NCBI GenBank assembly: GCA_000193795.2
Contig: AEPI01000040.1
Location: 1 to 64,000, forward strand
Origin: Neisseria lactamica NS19
Lineage (GTDB): Bacteria; Pseudomonadota; Gammaproteobacteria; Burkholderiales; Neisseriaceae
Length of the DNA stretch: 64,000 bases
Direction: 5' to 3'
Part shown: positions 53,387 to 62,339 of the stretch, one piece after another
Position numbering within the stretch: the stretch's first letter is position 1
Layout of the letters: each line of letters starts with the position of its first letter
The notes under the pieces: model-generated
The model's input: only the letters and a program-made list of their open reading frames with translations
What the model was told of the DNA's origin: nothing
Databases searched by the model: none
Position numbers and translations under genes: made by a program

Positions 53387-54397
53387 ATGCACATCGGCGG
53401 CTATTTTATCGACAATCCCATCGCACTTGCGCCGATGGCGGGCATTACCGACAAGCCGTTCCGCCGCCTCTGCCGCGATTTCGGCGCGGGTTGGGCGGTG
53501 TGCGAAATGCTGACCAGCGACCCGACGCTTAGAAATACCAAAAAGACCCTGCACCGCAGCGATTTTGCCGATGAAGGCGGCATCGTTGCCGTGCAGATTG
53601 CCGGCAGCGATCCGAAGCAGATGGCGGATGCCGCGCGTTACAACGTCAGCCTCGGGGCGCAGCTTATCGACATCAATATGGGCTGTCCCGCCAAGAAAGT
53701 GTGCAACGTCCAAGCCGGCAGTGCGCTGATGCAGAACGAGCCGCTGGTTGCCGCCATTTTGGAGGCGGTGGTCAAGGCGGCGGGCGTGCCCGTTACCCTC
53801 AAAACCCGCCTGGGCTGGCACGACGACCATCAAAACCTGCCCGCCATCGCTAAAATTGCCGAAGATTGCGGCATCGCCGCCCTTGCCGTCCACGGACGCA
53901 CGCGCACGCAAATGTACAAAGGCGAAGCGCGTTACGAACTCATCGCCGAAACCAAATGCCGTCTGAACATCCCCGTCTGGGTCAACGGCGATATCACTTC
54001 GCCGCAAAAAGCCGCCGCCGTCCTCAAACAAACCGCCGCCGACGGCATTATGATAGGGCGCGGCGCACAAGGCAGACCGTGGTTCTTCCGCGATTTGAAA
54101 CATTACGCCGAACACGGCGTTTTGCCGCCTGCCTTGAGTTTGGCAGAATGCGCCGCCGCCATTTTGAACCATATCCGCGCCATACACGCGTTTTATGGTG
54201 AGACCGCCGGTGTACGCATCGCACGCAAACACATAGGCTGGTACATCGGCGAAATGCCCGACGGCGAGCAGACGCGCCGTGAAATCAACCGCTTGGACAG
54301 TGCGGCGGCGCAATACGACACACTTGCCGGCTATCTTGAAAGACTTGCCGGAAAAACCAGCATTTGGGCGTGCGCCTACCGCCAAAATGCCGTCTGA
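53387..54397 (+). CDS. dusB: tRNA-dihydrouridine synthase B
   Basis: FMN enzyme reducing uridine in the tRNA D-loop, 336 residues. Typical segments are NPIALAPMAGITDKPFRRLC, the catalytic Cys in INMGCPAKKVCNVQAGSAL, HGRTRTQMYKGEA and GIMIGRGAQGRPWFFRD. TACAAT upstream (53352) is a probable -10. The frame begins at 53273, but 53387 is the family start. It is followed after 30 bp by fis, the same gene pair as in enterobacteria. Confidence 0.95.
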   Translation: MHIGGYFIDNPIALAPMAGITDKPFRRLCRDFGAGWAVCEMLTSDPTLRNTKKTLHRSDFADEGGIVAVQIAGSDPKQMADAARYNVSLGAQLIDINMGCPAKKVCNVQAGSALMQNEPLVAAILEAVVKAAGVPVTLKTRLGWHDDHQNLPAIAKIAEDCGIAALAVHGRTRTQMYKGEARYELIAETKCRLNIPVWVNGDITSPQKAAAVLKQTAADGIMIGRGAQGRPWFFRDLKHYAEHGVLPPALSLAECAAAILNHIRAIHAFYGETAGVRIARKHIGWYIGEMPDGEQTRREINRLDSAAAQYDTLAGYLERLAGKTSIWACAYRQNAV

Positions 54398-54427
54398 ACA
54401 CCCGATTATCCTTTTGAAAGCGTGATT

Positions 54428-54667
54428 ATGCCCCATACCCTTCCCGATATTTCCCAATGTATCAGACAAAATTTGGAACAATATTTCAAAGACCTGAACG
54501 GTACCGAACCTTGCGGCGTGTACGATATGGTGTTGCATCAGGTGGAAAAGCCGCTGCTGGTGTGCGTGATGGAGCAATGCGGCGGCAACCAGTCCAAAGC
54601 CTCCGTGATGCTGGGGCTGAACCGCAATACCTTGCGTAAGAAGCTGATTCAACACGGTTTATTATGA
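54428..54667 (+). CDS. fis: DNA-binding protein Fis
   Basis: Nucleoid protein of 79 residues, shorter than E. coli Fis (98) because the flexible N-terminal beta-hairpin region is reduced. The C-terminal helix-turn-helix is intact (GGNQSKASVMLGLNRNTLRKKLIQHGLL). A GTG at 54422 is an alternative start. The stop overlaps the ruvC start (ATGA), so dusB-fis-ruvC are likely one transcript. Confidence 0.92.
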   Translation: MPHTLPDISQCIRQNLEQYFKDLNGTEPCGVYDMVLHQVEKPLLVCVMEQCGGNQSKASVMLGLNRNTLRKKLIQHGLL

Positions 54668-55206
54668 ATATGGCTGCAAGCGTCCGTATTTTGGGCATCG
54701 ACCCGGGCAGCCGCGTAACGGGTTTCGGTGTCATCGATGTCAGGGGGCGCAATCATTTTTATGTTGCCTCCGGCTGTATCAAAACGCCCGCCGATGCCGC
54801 ACTGGCAGACAGGATTGCCGTGATTGTGCGGCATATCGGCGAAGTCGTTGCCGTTTACAAACCGCAACAGGCGGCGGTGGAGCAGGTTTTCGTCAACGTC
54901 AATCCGGCATCGACGCTGATGCTCGGGCAGGCGCGGGGCGCGGCATTGGCGGCATTGGTCAGCCACAAGCTGCCCGTTTCGGAATACACCGCCTTGCAGG
55001 TCAAACAGGCGGTAGTCGGCAAGGGTAAGGCGGCAAAAGAACAAGTGCAGCATATGGTGGTGCAGATGTTGGGACTTTCGGGAACACCGCAGGCAGATGC
55101 GGCGGACGGTCTTGCCGTCGCGCTGACCCACGCCTTACGCAACCACGGGCTTGCGTCCCGGCTCAATCCGTCGGGAATGCAGGTCAAACGCGGCAGGTTT
55201 CAATAG
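54664..55206 (+). CDS. ruvC: Holliday junction resolvase RuvC
   Basis: Endonuclease of 180 residues that cuts Holliday junctions with RuvAB during recombination. The RNase H-like core has ILGIDPGSRVTGFGVID (first catalytic Asp), AAVEQVFVNVNPASTLMLGQARG (Glu) and QADAADGLAVALTHAL (final Asp pair). The ATG overlaps the fis stop by four bases, which is unusual for RuvC and implies translational coupling to the nucleoid protein. Confidence 0.96.
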   Translation: MNMAASVRILGIDPGSRVTGFGVIDVRGRNHFYVASGCIKTPADAALADRIAVIVRHIGEVVAVYKPQQAAVEQVFVNVNPASTLMLGQARGAALAALVSHKLPVSEYTALQVKQAVVGKGKAAKEQVQHMVVQMLGLSGTPQADAADGLAVALTHALRNHGLASRLNPSGMQVKRGRFQ

Positions 55207-55253
55207 TTTCAGACGGCATTCGGGGTGTCCCTGAAAAGGAAATGTGTATCAAG

Positions 55254-56144
55254 ATGAAGTTCATATTTTTTATTCTGTACCTTTTGCGGTTTTTGCCGTT
55301 CGCGCTACTGCACAAACTTGCCGATCTGACAGGCTTGCTCGCCTACCTTTTGGTCAAACCGCGCCGCCGTATCGGTGAAATCAATTTGGCAAAATGCTTT
55401 CCCGAGTGGGACGAAAAAAAGCGCAAAACCGTATTGAAGCAGCATTTCAAACATATGGCGAAACTGATGCTCGAATACGGCTTATATTGGTACGCGCCCG
55501 CCGGGCGTTTGAAATCGCTGGTGCGTTACCGCAACAAACATTATTTGGACGACGCGCTGGCGGCGGGGGAAAAAGTCATCATCCTGTATCCGCACTTTAC
55601 CGCGTTCGAGATGGCGGTATACGCGCTTAATCAGGATGTTCCGCTGATCAGTATGTATTCCCACCAAAAAAACAAGAGGTTGGACGAACAGATTTTGAAA
55701 GGCCGCAACCGCTATCACAACGTTTTCCTTATCGGGCGCACCGAAGGGCTGCGCGCCCTCGTCAAACAGTTCCGCAAAAGCAGCGCGCCGTTTCTGTATC
55801 TGCCCGATCAGGATTTCGGACGCAACGATTCGGTTTTTGTGGATTTCTTCGGTATTCGGACGGCAACGATTACCGGCTTGAGCCGCATCGCCGCGCTTGC
55901 AAATGCCAAAGTGATTCCCGCCATCCCCGTCAGGGAGGCGGACAATACGGTTACACTGCATTTCTACCCGGCTTGGAAATCCTTTCCGAGTGAAGATACG
56001 CAAGCCGACGCGCAGCGTATGAACCGCTTTATCGAAGAGCGGGTGCGCGAACATCCGGAACAATATTTTTGGCTGCACAAGCGTTTCAAAACCCGTCCGG
56101 AGGGCAGTCCCGATTTTTACGGATTACACGAAATAACAAAATAA
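55254..56144 (+). CDS. lpxL1: Lipid A late acyltransferase LpxL1
   Basis: Inner-membrane acyltransferase of 296 residues that adds a secondary lauroyl chain to lipid A, needed for hexa-acylated, strongly TLR4-active LOS. The HX4E catalytic motif is HFTAFE near residue 115. The N-terminal membrane anchor (MKFIFFILYLLRFLPFALLH) and the closing WLHKRFKTRPEGSPDFY fit the family. An upstream ATG at 55242 sits one base after the AAGGA site and is unlikely. The gene is intact, with no frameshift of the kind found in naturally penta-acylated strains. Confidence 0.93.
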   Translation: MKFIFFILYLLRFLPFALLHKLADLTGLLAYLLVKPRRRIGEINLAKCFPEWDEKKRKTVLKQHFKHMAKLMLEYGLYWYAPAGRLKSLVRYRNKHYLDDALAAGEKVIILYPHFTAFEMAVYALNQDVPLISMYSHQKNKRLDEQILKGRNRYHNVFLIGRTEGLRALVKQFRKSSAPFLYLPDQDFGRNDSVFVDFFGIRTATITGLSRIAALANAKVIPAIPVREADNTVTLHFYPAWKSFPSEDTQADAQRMNRFIEERVREHPEQYFWLHKRFKTRPEGSPDFYGLHEITK

Positions 56145-56560
56145 ATCGGGCGTTTTAGAGCGAATCTGCCGATTGTTTTTGGAAATTTGAAATTTGTATT
56201 TTGCAAACAGGATGTTCCGGGCGGTGTTAACGCTTCATATGATAATAAATAACTTTTTGAAATAAATGATTAACGATACGCCAATAAACCGATAAAAAGA
56301 GGCTTATTCCGCGGACAAAAGGGGGCGGATGCCGAAAAACCGGTTAATATATTAAAATTAAATCAAAATTAAATTTGTTTAAAAACATAAAGTTGAAAAC
56401 AAGCATCTCATATAAGCCTTTTTCATTAAACAGACATTCAGGTATTTTGTGCCAATAATCCACATAATATTTAAATTAATATCAAATTATAAAAAATATA
56501 AAATTTAATTCTGTTTATTTATGATTTTAAGCAACAATATAAATCAGGCGTTTTGATTCC
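56145..56560. other. Long AT-rich intergenic stretch
   Basis: About 400 bp much richer in A+T than the surroundings, with many A/T runs and no reading frame or known repeat. It may be a regulatory or nucleoid-protein binding region, or the scar of a lost gene. Confidence 0.5.
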
Positions 56561-56577
56561 CCTATTTTGAAAAATGC

Positions 56578-56606
56578 TTGGCAAGGTGCGAAAAAAGGCG
56601 TACATT
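56578..56606 (+). promoter_or_regulatory. Sigma-70 promoter without an adjacent gene
   Basis: TTGGCA (56578-56583), exactly 17 bases, then TACATT (56601-56606). It points toward 56613 onward, where no protein gene begins. Confidence 0.6.
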
Positions 56607-56612
56607 CCGCTA

Positions 56613-56832
56613 CACAGAATTACAGACGCAGCGAAACAACGCCGTCTGAAAGGATGTTCCGGCCGGTCTTCGGGCTGTCCGGTGTCTTGCCGGAAACGGC
56701 GGGACGAAAGTTTGCCGGCGCAGGGTTGAGCTGCGCGGGTAAAGCCGCAGGCGAAAGCCTGTATTGTTTGTGAAGCGTAAATCTCTGATTTGAGGTATTG
56801 GGGCAATCCTGTGGGGGGTTGCCTCTTTTTTT
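56613..56832 (+). ncRNA. Candidate small RNA of about 220 nt
   Basis: Starts after a good promoter and ends with a hairpin (GGCAATCC...GGGGTTGCC, 56803-56824) and a seven-T run. The interior is GC-rich and hairpin-prone (GCCGGTC...GACCGGC-like segments near 56657-56715), holds one DUS and has no convincing reading frame. It is not recognisably tmRNA, RNase P or 4.5S RNA. It could instead be the leader of the next gene, whose start is 57 bp beyond the terminator. Confidence 0.42.
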
Positions 56833-56888
56833 ACCTGCCTTTTAATGACACAATAGCCATCCGTCCTTTTTGAATACAAGGTGCAGCG

Positions 56889-57683
56889 ATGAATACGATT
56901 TTGGCTTTCGATATTGAAACCGTGCCCGACGTGCAAGGGATACGGACTTTATATCATCTCCCGTCCGATTTGCCCGACGACGAAGTGGTGCTGTTTGCCC
57001 GGCAAAAACGCCGTGCCCAGACAGGCGGGGATTTTATGCAGCACCACCTTCATCAGGTTGTGGCGGTTTCGTGCTGTATGCGCTGGGGGCAGGACAAAAT
57101 CCATATCGGCACAATCGGCGAGGCGGACGATGGCGAAGAAGTGGTTATCGCCAAATTTTTCGAGTTGGTGGAAAAACATACGCCGCAACTGGTCAGTTGG
57201 AACGGGGGCGGGTTCGATCTGCCTGTCCTGCATTACCGCTCCCTGATATACGGCATCAATGCCGCGCGTTATTGGGATATGGGCGAAGGGGAATTTGGCG
57301 ACAGCCGCGATTTCAAGTGGAACAACTATATCAGCCGCTATCACCAACGCCATTGCGATTTGATGGATTTGCTCGCACTTTACCAGCCCAGGGCAAACGT
57401 GCCGCTGGACGATATGGCGAAATTGTGCGGTTTTCCGGGAAAGCTGGGTATGGACGGCAGCAAGGTTTGGGAGGCATTCCATACGGGCAGGCTGAAGGAA
57501 ATCCGCAATTATTGCGAAACCGACGCGGCAAACACTTATCTGATGTACCTGCGTTTCTGCCTGGTCAGCGGCAGGCTGGATGCGGACGAATACGAAATGG
57601 AAATCAAACGGATGCGGAATTACCTGTCCGCACAAGCCGGAGAAAAGCCGCATTGGGAAGAGTTTGTCCGCGCGTGGGAATAA
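56889..57683 (+). CDS. Predicted 3'-5' exonuclease (PolB-like, DEDD)
   Basis: A 264-residue protein of the PolB-like exonuclease family. Exo I is FDIETVPD (Asp and Glu), Exo II LVSWNGGGFDLPVLHYRS, and Exo III the NYCETDAANTYLMYLRF block with the last Asp. It has no polymerase domain. The cellular role is unknown; DNA repair or RNA processing are possible. It stands between the candidate small RNA and pepN. Confidence 0.87.
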   Translation: MNTILAFDIETVPDVQGIRTLYHLPSDLPDDEVVLFARQKRRAQTGGDFMQHHLHQVVAVSCCMRWGQDKIHIGTIGEADDGEEVVIAKFFELVEKHTPQLVSWNGGGFDLPVLHYRSLIYGINAARYWDMGEGEFGDSRDFKWNNYISRYHQRHCDLMDLLALYQPRANVPLDDMAKLCGFPGKLGMDGSKVWEAFHTGRLKEIRNYCETDAANTYLMYLRFCLVSGRLDADEYEMEIKRMRNYLSAQAGEKPHWEEFVRAWE

Positions 57684-57735
57684 AGATTGAAATTCAAACC
57701 GGTTGTCCGGCGGTGCGCCCGTGCCGCCGTTGCGG

Positions 57736-57777
57736 CTTCAGACGGCATACGCGGGATGCGCCCGTGCCGTCTGAAGC
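57736..57777 (+). terminator. Inverted DUS pair after the exonuclease gene
   Basis: CTTCAGACGGCATACGCGGG faces CCCGTGCCGTCTGAAG; a long stem with an internal bulge. Confidence 0.72.
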
Positions 57778-57814
57778 CTTTTCCTGCCAAACCAAATCAT
57801 ATTGAAAGAAAAAA

Positions 57815-60418
57815 ATGAGCAAAACCGTGCATTATCTCAAAGATTATCAAACGCCCGCCTACCATATTCTCAAAACCGATTTACTTTTTGATATTGATGA
57901 ACCGCAAACCATTGTGAAATCCCGTTTGACGGTCGAGCCGCAGAGGGTGGGGGAGCCGCTGGTGTTGGACGGTTCGGCGAAACTCTTGTCCGTCAAAATC
58001 AACGGGGTGGCGGCGGATTATGTGTTGGAAGGCGAGACGCTGGCGATTGCGGGCGTGCCGTCCGAACGCTTCACCGTCGAAGTGGAAACCGAAATCCTGC
58101 CGGCGGAAAACAAATCGCTGATGGGGCTGTATGCTTCCGGCGGCAATCTGTTTACCCAGTGCGAGCCGGAGGGCTTCCGCAAAATCACGTTCTACATCGA
58201 CCGTCCGGATGTGATGTCCAAATTCACAACCACCATCGTCGCGGACAAAAAACGCTATCCCGTTTTGCTTTCCAACGGCAACAAAATCGACGGCGGCGAG
58301 TGTTCAGACGGCCGTCATTGGGTGAAATGGGAAGACCCGTTTGCCAAACCGAGCTATCTGTTTGCTTTGGTCGCGGGCGATTTGGCGGTAACGGAAGACC
58401 GTTTCACCACGATGGGCGGCAGAAACGTCAAAATCGAGTTTTACACCACCGAAGCGGACAAGCCCAAGGTCGGCTTTGCCGTGGAATCCTTGAAAAACGC
58501 GATGAAATGGGACGAAACGCGCTTCGGTCTGGAATACGACTTAGATATTTTCATGGTCGTCGCCGTAGGCGATTTCAATATGGGCGCGATGGAAAACAAG
58601 GGTTTGAACATCTTTAACACCAAGTTCGTCCTCGCCGACAGCCGCACCGCCACCGATACTGATTTTGAAGGCATCGAATCCGTGGTCGGACACGAATATT
58701 TCCACAATTGGACGGGCAACCGCGTAACCTGCCGCGACTGGTTCCAGCTTTCGCTGAAGGAAGGGCTGACCGTGTTCCGCGACCAAGAATTTTCCGGCGA
58801 CCGTGCCGGCCGCGCCGTGCGCCGCATCGAAAACATCCGCCTGCTGCGCCAGCACCAGTTCCCCGAAGACGCAGGCCCGACCGCCCATCCGGTGCGCCCC
58901 GCCGGCTATGAGGAGATGAATAATTTCTACACCATGACCGTTTATGAAAAAGGCGCGGAAGTGGTGCGTATGTATCACACCCTGCTCGGCGAAGAGGGCT
59001 TCCAAAAAGGCATGAGGCTCTATTTCCAACGCCACGACGGGCAGGCCGTTACCTGTGACGATTTCCGCGCGGCGATGGCGGACGCGAACGGCATCAATCT
59101 CGACCGGTTCGCCTTGTGGTACAGCCAAGCGGGCACGCCCGTTTTGGAAGCGGAAGGTCATCTGAAAAACAATATTTTCGAGTTGACCATTAAACAAACC
59201 GTGCCGCCCACGCCCGATATGGCGGACAAGCAGCCGATGATGATTCCCGTCAAAGTCGGGCTGCTGAACCGCAACGGCGAAACGGCGGCATTCGATTATC
59301 AGGGCAAACGCGTAACCGAAGCCGTGTTGCTGCTGACCGAAGCCGAACAAACTTTCCCGCTCGAAGGCGTAACCGAAGCCGTCGTTCCCTCGCTGCTGCG
59401 CGGGTTCAGCGCGCCGGTGCATCTGAACTATCCGTACAGCGACGACGACCTGCTGCTCCTGCTCGCCCACGACAGCGACGCCTTCACACGCTGGGAAGCC
59501 GCGCAAACGCTCTACCGCCGCGCCGTCGCCGCCAACCTCGCCGCGCTTTCAGACGGCATCGGGTTGCCGAAACACGACAAACTGCTTGCCGCCGTCGAGA
59601 AAGTCATTTCAGACGACTTCTTGGACAACGCCTTCAAAGCCCTGCTTTTGGGCGTGCCGTCTGAAGCCGAGTTGTGGGACGGCGCAGAAAACATCGACCC
59701 GTTGCGCTACCATCAGGCACGCGAAGCCTTGTTGGACACGCTTGCCGTCCGCTTCCTGCCGAAATGGCACGAATTGAACCGTCAGGCGGCGCAGCAGGAA
59801 CACCAAAGCTACGAATACAGCCCCGAAGCCGCCGGCTGGCGTACGCTGCGCAACGTCTGCCGCGCCTTCGTCCTGCGCGCCGACCCCGCGCACATCGAAA
59901 CCGTTGCCGAGAAATACGGCGAAATGGCACAAAACATGACCCACGAATGGGGCATCCTGTCCGCCGTCAACGGCAACGAAAGCGATACGCGCAACCGCCT
60001 GCTGGCGCAGTTTGCCGACAAGTTTTCAGACGACGCGCTGGTGATGGACAAATATTTCGCCCTCGTCGGCTCAAGCCGCCGCAGCGACACCCTGCAGCAG
60101 GTTCAAACCGCCTTGCAGCATCCGAAATTCAGCCTCGAAAACCCCAACAAAGCCCGCTCGCTTATCGGCAGCTTCAGCCGCAACGTCCCGCATTTCCACG
60201 CAGAAGACGGCAGCGGCTACCGCTTCATTGCTGACAAAGTCATCGAAATCGACCGCTTCAACCCGCAGGTCGCCGCCCGCTTAGTGCAGGCGTTCAACCT
60301 CTGCAACAAGCTCGAACCGCACCGCAAAAACTTGGTGAAACAAGCATTGCAGCGCATTCGGGCGCAGGAAGGATTGTCGAAAGACGTGGGCGAAATCGTC
60401 GGTAAGATTTTGGATTGA
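57815..60418 (+). CDS. pepN: Aminopeptidase N (M1 family)
   Basis: Zinc aminopeptidase of 867 residues, the main broad-specificity aminopeptidase in related bacteria. The substrate-binding GAMEN motif (FNMGAMENKGLNIFNTKF, about residue 258) precedes the zinc motif VVGHEYFHNWTGNRVTC (HEXXH), and LSLKEGLTVFRDQEF supplies the third zinc ligand Glu. The C-terminal helical superhelix is complete. It is monocistronic, ending at an inverted DUS pair. Confidence 0.97.
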   Translation: MSKTVHYLKDYQTPAYHILKTDLLFDIDEPQTIVKSRLTVEPQRVGEPLVLDGSAKLLSVKINGVAADYVLEGETLAIAGVPSERFTVEVETEILPAENKSLMGLYASGGNLFTQCEPEGFRKITFYIDRPDVMSKFTTTIVADKKRYPVLLSNGNKIDGGECSDGRHWVKWEDPFAKPSYLFALVAGDLAVTEDRFTTMGGRNVKIEFYTTEADKPKVGFAVESLKNAMKWDETRFGLEYDLDIFMVVAVGDFNMGAMENKGLNIFNTKFVLADSRTATDTDFEGIESVVGHEYFHNWTGNRVTCRDWFQLSLKEGLTVFRDQEFSGDRAGRAVRRIENIRLLRQHQFPEDAGPTAHPVRPAGYEEMNNFYTMTVYEKGAEVVRMYHTLLGEEGFQKGMRLYFQRHDGQAVTCDDFRAAMADANGINLDRFALWYSQAGTPVLEAEGHLKNNIFELTIKQTVPPTPDMADKQPMMIPVKVGLLNRNGETAAFDYQGKRVTEAVLLLTEAEQTFPLEGVTEAVVPSLLRGFSAPVHLNYPYSDDDLLLLLAHDSDAFTRWEAAQTLYRRAVAANLAALSDGIGLPKHDKLLAAVEKVISDDFLDNAFKALLLGVPSEAELWDGAENIDPLRYHQAREALLDTLAVRFLPKWHELNRQAAQQEHQSYEYSPEAAGWRTLRNVCRAFVLRADPAHIETVAEKYGEMAQNMTHEWGILSAVNGNESDTRNRLLAQFADKFSDDALVMDKYFALVGSSRRSDTLQQVQTALQHPKFSLENPNKARSLIGSFSRNVPHFHAEDGSGYRFIADKVIEIDRFNPQVAARLVQAFNLCNKLEPHRKNLVKQALQRIRAQEGLSKDVGEIVGKILD

Positions 60419-60440
60419 GGTCGTCAAACAGAAAAAAACA

Positions 60441-60484
60441 ATGCCGTCTGAAAGCCCGTTCCGCTTTTCAGACGGCATTTTTGC
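60441..60484 (+). terminator. Inverted DUS pair after pepN
   Basis: ATGCCGTCTGAAA and complement with a 14-base loop and a T-run. Confidence 0.85.
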
Positions 60485-60581
60485 CCCTTTCGTTTACCAA
60501 GCCTTAAAATCCCTTTACGCTCAAACCCATTCAAAACAAAACAAATATCCCGTCAACACACGCCGCGAAGGAGGATAAACC

Positions 60582-61970
60582 GTGAAACCGCTGCGCAGAC
60601 TGACAAACCTCCTTGCCGCCTGCGCCGTGGCGGCGGCTGCCTTCGGGCAGCCCGCCCTCGCGGCAGAATTGGCGCAAGACCCTTTCATTACCGATAACGC
60701 CCGACGGCAGCACTACGAACCCGGCGGCAAATACCACCTTTTCGGCGACCCGCGCGGCAGCGTCTCCGACCGCACCGGCAAAATCAACGTCATCCAAGAC
60801 TATACCCACCAAATGGGCAACCTGCTCATCCAACAGGCAAATATCAACGGCACAATCGGCTACCACACCCGCTTTTCAGGACACGGACACGAAGAACATG
60901 CCCCCTTCGACAACCACGCCGCCGAGCGCGCAAGCAAAGAAAACGGCAACGTCAACGAAGGCTTTACCGTATACCGCCTCAACTGGGAAGGACACGAACA
61001 CCATCCCGCCGATGCCTACGACGGGCCCAAAGGCAGCGGCTATCCCGACCCCACGGGCGCAAGGGACGAATACACCTATCACGTCAACGGCACAGCCCGC
61101 AGCATCAAACTCAATCCGACCGACACCCGCAGCATCCGGCAACGCCTGTCCGACAACTACAGCAACCTCGGCAGCAATTTCTCCGACCGCGCCGATGAAG
61201 CCAACAGAAAAATGTTCGAGCACAATGCCAAGCTCGACCGCCGGGGCAACAGCATGGAGTTTATCAACGGCGTTGCCGCCGGCGCGCTCAACCCCTTTAT
61301 CAGCGCAAGCGAAGCCTTGGGCATAGGCGACATACTGTACGGAGCAGGCTATGCCGTAGACAAAGCCGCGATGAGCAACATCGCCCCCTTGCCCGCCGAG
61401 GGCAAATTCGCCGCCATCGGCGGCTTGGGCAACGTGGCGGGCTTTGAAAAGAATACGCGCGAAGCCGTTGATGGATGGATATGGGACAACCCCAATGCCG
61501 CCGAAACCGTCGAAGCCCTGATCAACGTCCTGCCGTTTGCCAAAGTCGCGAAGTTGGCAAAGGCGGCAAAACCGGGGAAGGCTGCGGTTAGCGGGGATTT
61601 CTCTGCCGCTACACAAGCCAAATACAAGCAATATGGGGATGTGCATTCTGCCAATGCCCAATCGGCATTAGCTAAGAAATTGTCAGGTTTGGAAGGAGCC
61701 CAAAATAGTGCGTCTAGAACAAAAACTTTATCTGATGGGAGAATCAGGTATTATGAAGCTGAGCGATTTGCTAGAACCGAGGGAAGAACGAGGGGTAATA
61801 GCTTTGTTACAGAATATAATCCTAAAACAGGCAGTACCCGACAATGGATGGAAAGTTATGATCATAGCGGGAACGTAACTATGGTTCATCCTAAATCCAT
61901 TAACGGACAAAGTGTAACCTCTCAGCATTATCCACCAACAAAGCAGGAATTAGATTCATGGAAAAAATAA
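60582..61970 (+). CDS. mafB: MafB polymorphic toxin
   Basis: Secreted toxin of the Neisseria Maf system, 462 residues. It starts GTG with a strong AAGGAGG site. A signal peptide (to about residue 27, ALA) leads to the conserved MafB N-terminal domain (DUF1020: QDPFITDNARRQHYEPGGKY, GDPRGSVSDRTG, HHPADAYDGPKGSGYPDP). A hydrophobic helical linker (NVLPFAKVAKLAKAAKPGKA, about 320) separates the variable toxin tip. That tip (about 375-462) has the pattern DGRIRYYEAERFARTEGRTRG...TEYNPKTGSTRQWME...VHPKSINGQ...HYPPT, shared by many CDI/polymorphic toxins, probably a nuclease. The last 350 bp are markedly AT-rich, unlike the GC-rich N-terminus. No mafA precedes it. Confidence 0.9.
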   Translation: MKPLRRLTNLLAACAVAAAAFGQPALAAELAQDPFITDNARRQHYEPGGKYHLFGDPRGSVSDRTGKINVIQDYTHQMGNLLIQQANINGTIGYHTRFSGHGHEEHAPFDNHAAERASKENGNVNEGFTVYRLNWEGHEHHPADAYDGPKGSGYPDPTGARDEYTYHVNGTARSIKLNPTDTRSIRQRLSDNYSNLGSNFSDRADEANRKMFEHNAKLDRRGNSMEFINGVAAGALNPFISASEALGIGDILYGAGYAVDKAAMSNIAPLPAEGKFAAIGGLGNVAGFEKNTREAVDGWIWDNPNAAETVEALINVLPFAKVAKLAKAAKPGKAAVSGDFSAATQAKYKQYGDVHSANAQSALAKKLSGLEGAQNSASRTKTLSDGRIRYYEAERFARTEGRTRGNSFVTEYNPKTGSTRQWMESYDHSGNVTMVHPKSINGQSVTSQHYPPTKQELDSWKK

Positions 61971-62188
61971 CTCAACAATACGCATATTCTGAACTACTCA
62001 GATTGTTCAATCAAAATGCTTCGGATGAAAAAATTGCGAATCTTGCTTTTGATTTTCTGTATGCTTGGTCAAAAGATAATTCTCTGGAATCGCGTAATAT
62101 AATCTATGATTTAGCACTTATCGGTGAACCGGGTATGGAACTGACCCGTAATGACATAAAAGAATTGATTGACAGTTTAGTTGAGTAA
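61958..62188 (+). CDS. mafI: Probable MafB immunity protein
   Basis: Seventy-six acidic, AT-rich-coded residues (MEKITQQYAYSELLRLFNQN...), mostly helical, without signal peptide. The ATG lies inside the last codons of mafB (13-bp overlap), the usual position of the cognate immunity gene. No family motif was recognised, so the role rests on position. Confidence 0.75.
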   Translation: MEKITQQYAYSELLRLFNQNASDEKIANLAFDFLYAWSKDNSLESRNIIYDLALIGEPGMELTRNDIKELIDSLVE

Positions 62189-62220
62189 GCATAGGTTGGA
62201 TTGAAAATCCCACAATCAAA

Positions 62221-62258
62221 AGATCGTCTGAAACCGTATTTGGTTTTTCAGACGACCT
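62221..62258 (+). terminator. Inverted pair of variant uptake sequences
   Basis: AGATCGTCTGAAACC faces GGTTTTTCAGACGACCT. The right arm on the minus strand is exactly AGGTCGTCTGAA, the N. mucosa-type dialect; the left arm has one change. Confidence 0.8.
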
Positions 62259-62339
62259 TTCCGTCAATAAAAAATAGCGATATTGGAACCCAAACCAGCC
62301 TACGGCTTGCTGGAATAGGGATGAAAAGTTTAAGAAAAA

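Noticed and set aside
53342..54655. A 437-codon leftward frame opposite dusB and fis
   Set aside because: Spans two real, motif-bearing genes on the other strand and has no start signal.
56567..56773. A 68-codon gene in the exonuclease upstream region
   Set aside because: No ribosome site, no conserved features, and it overlaps a promoter and a probable non-coding transcript.
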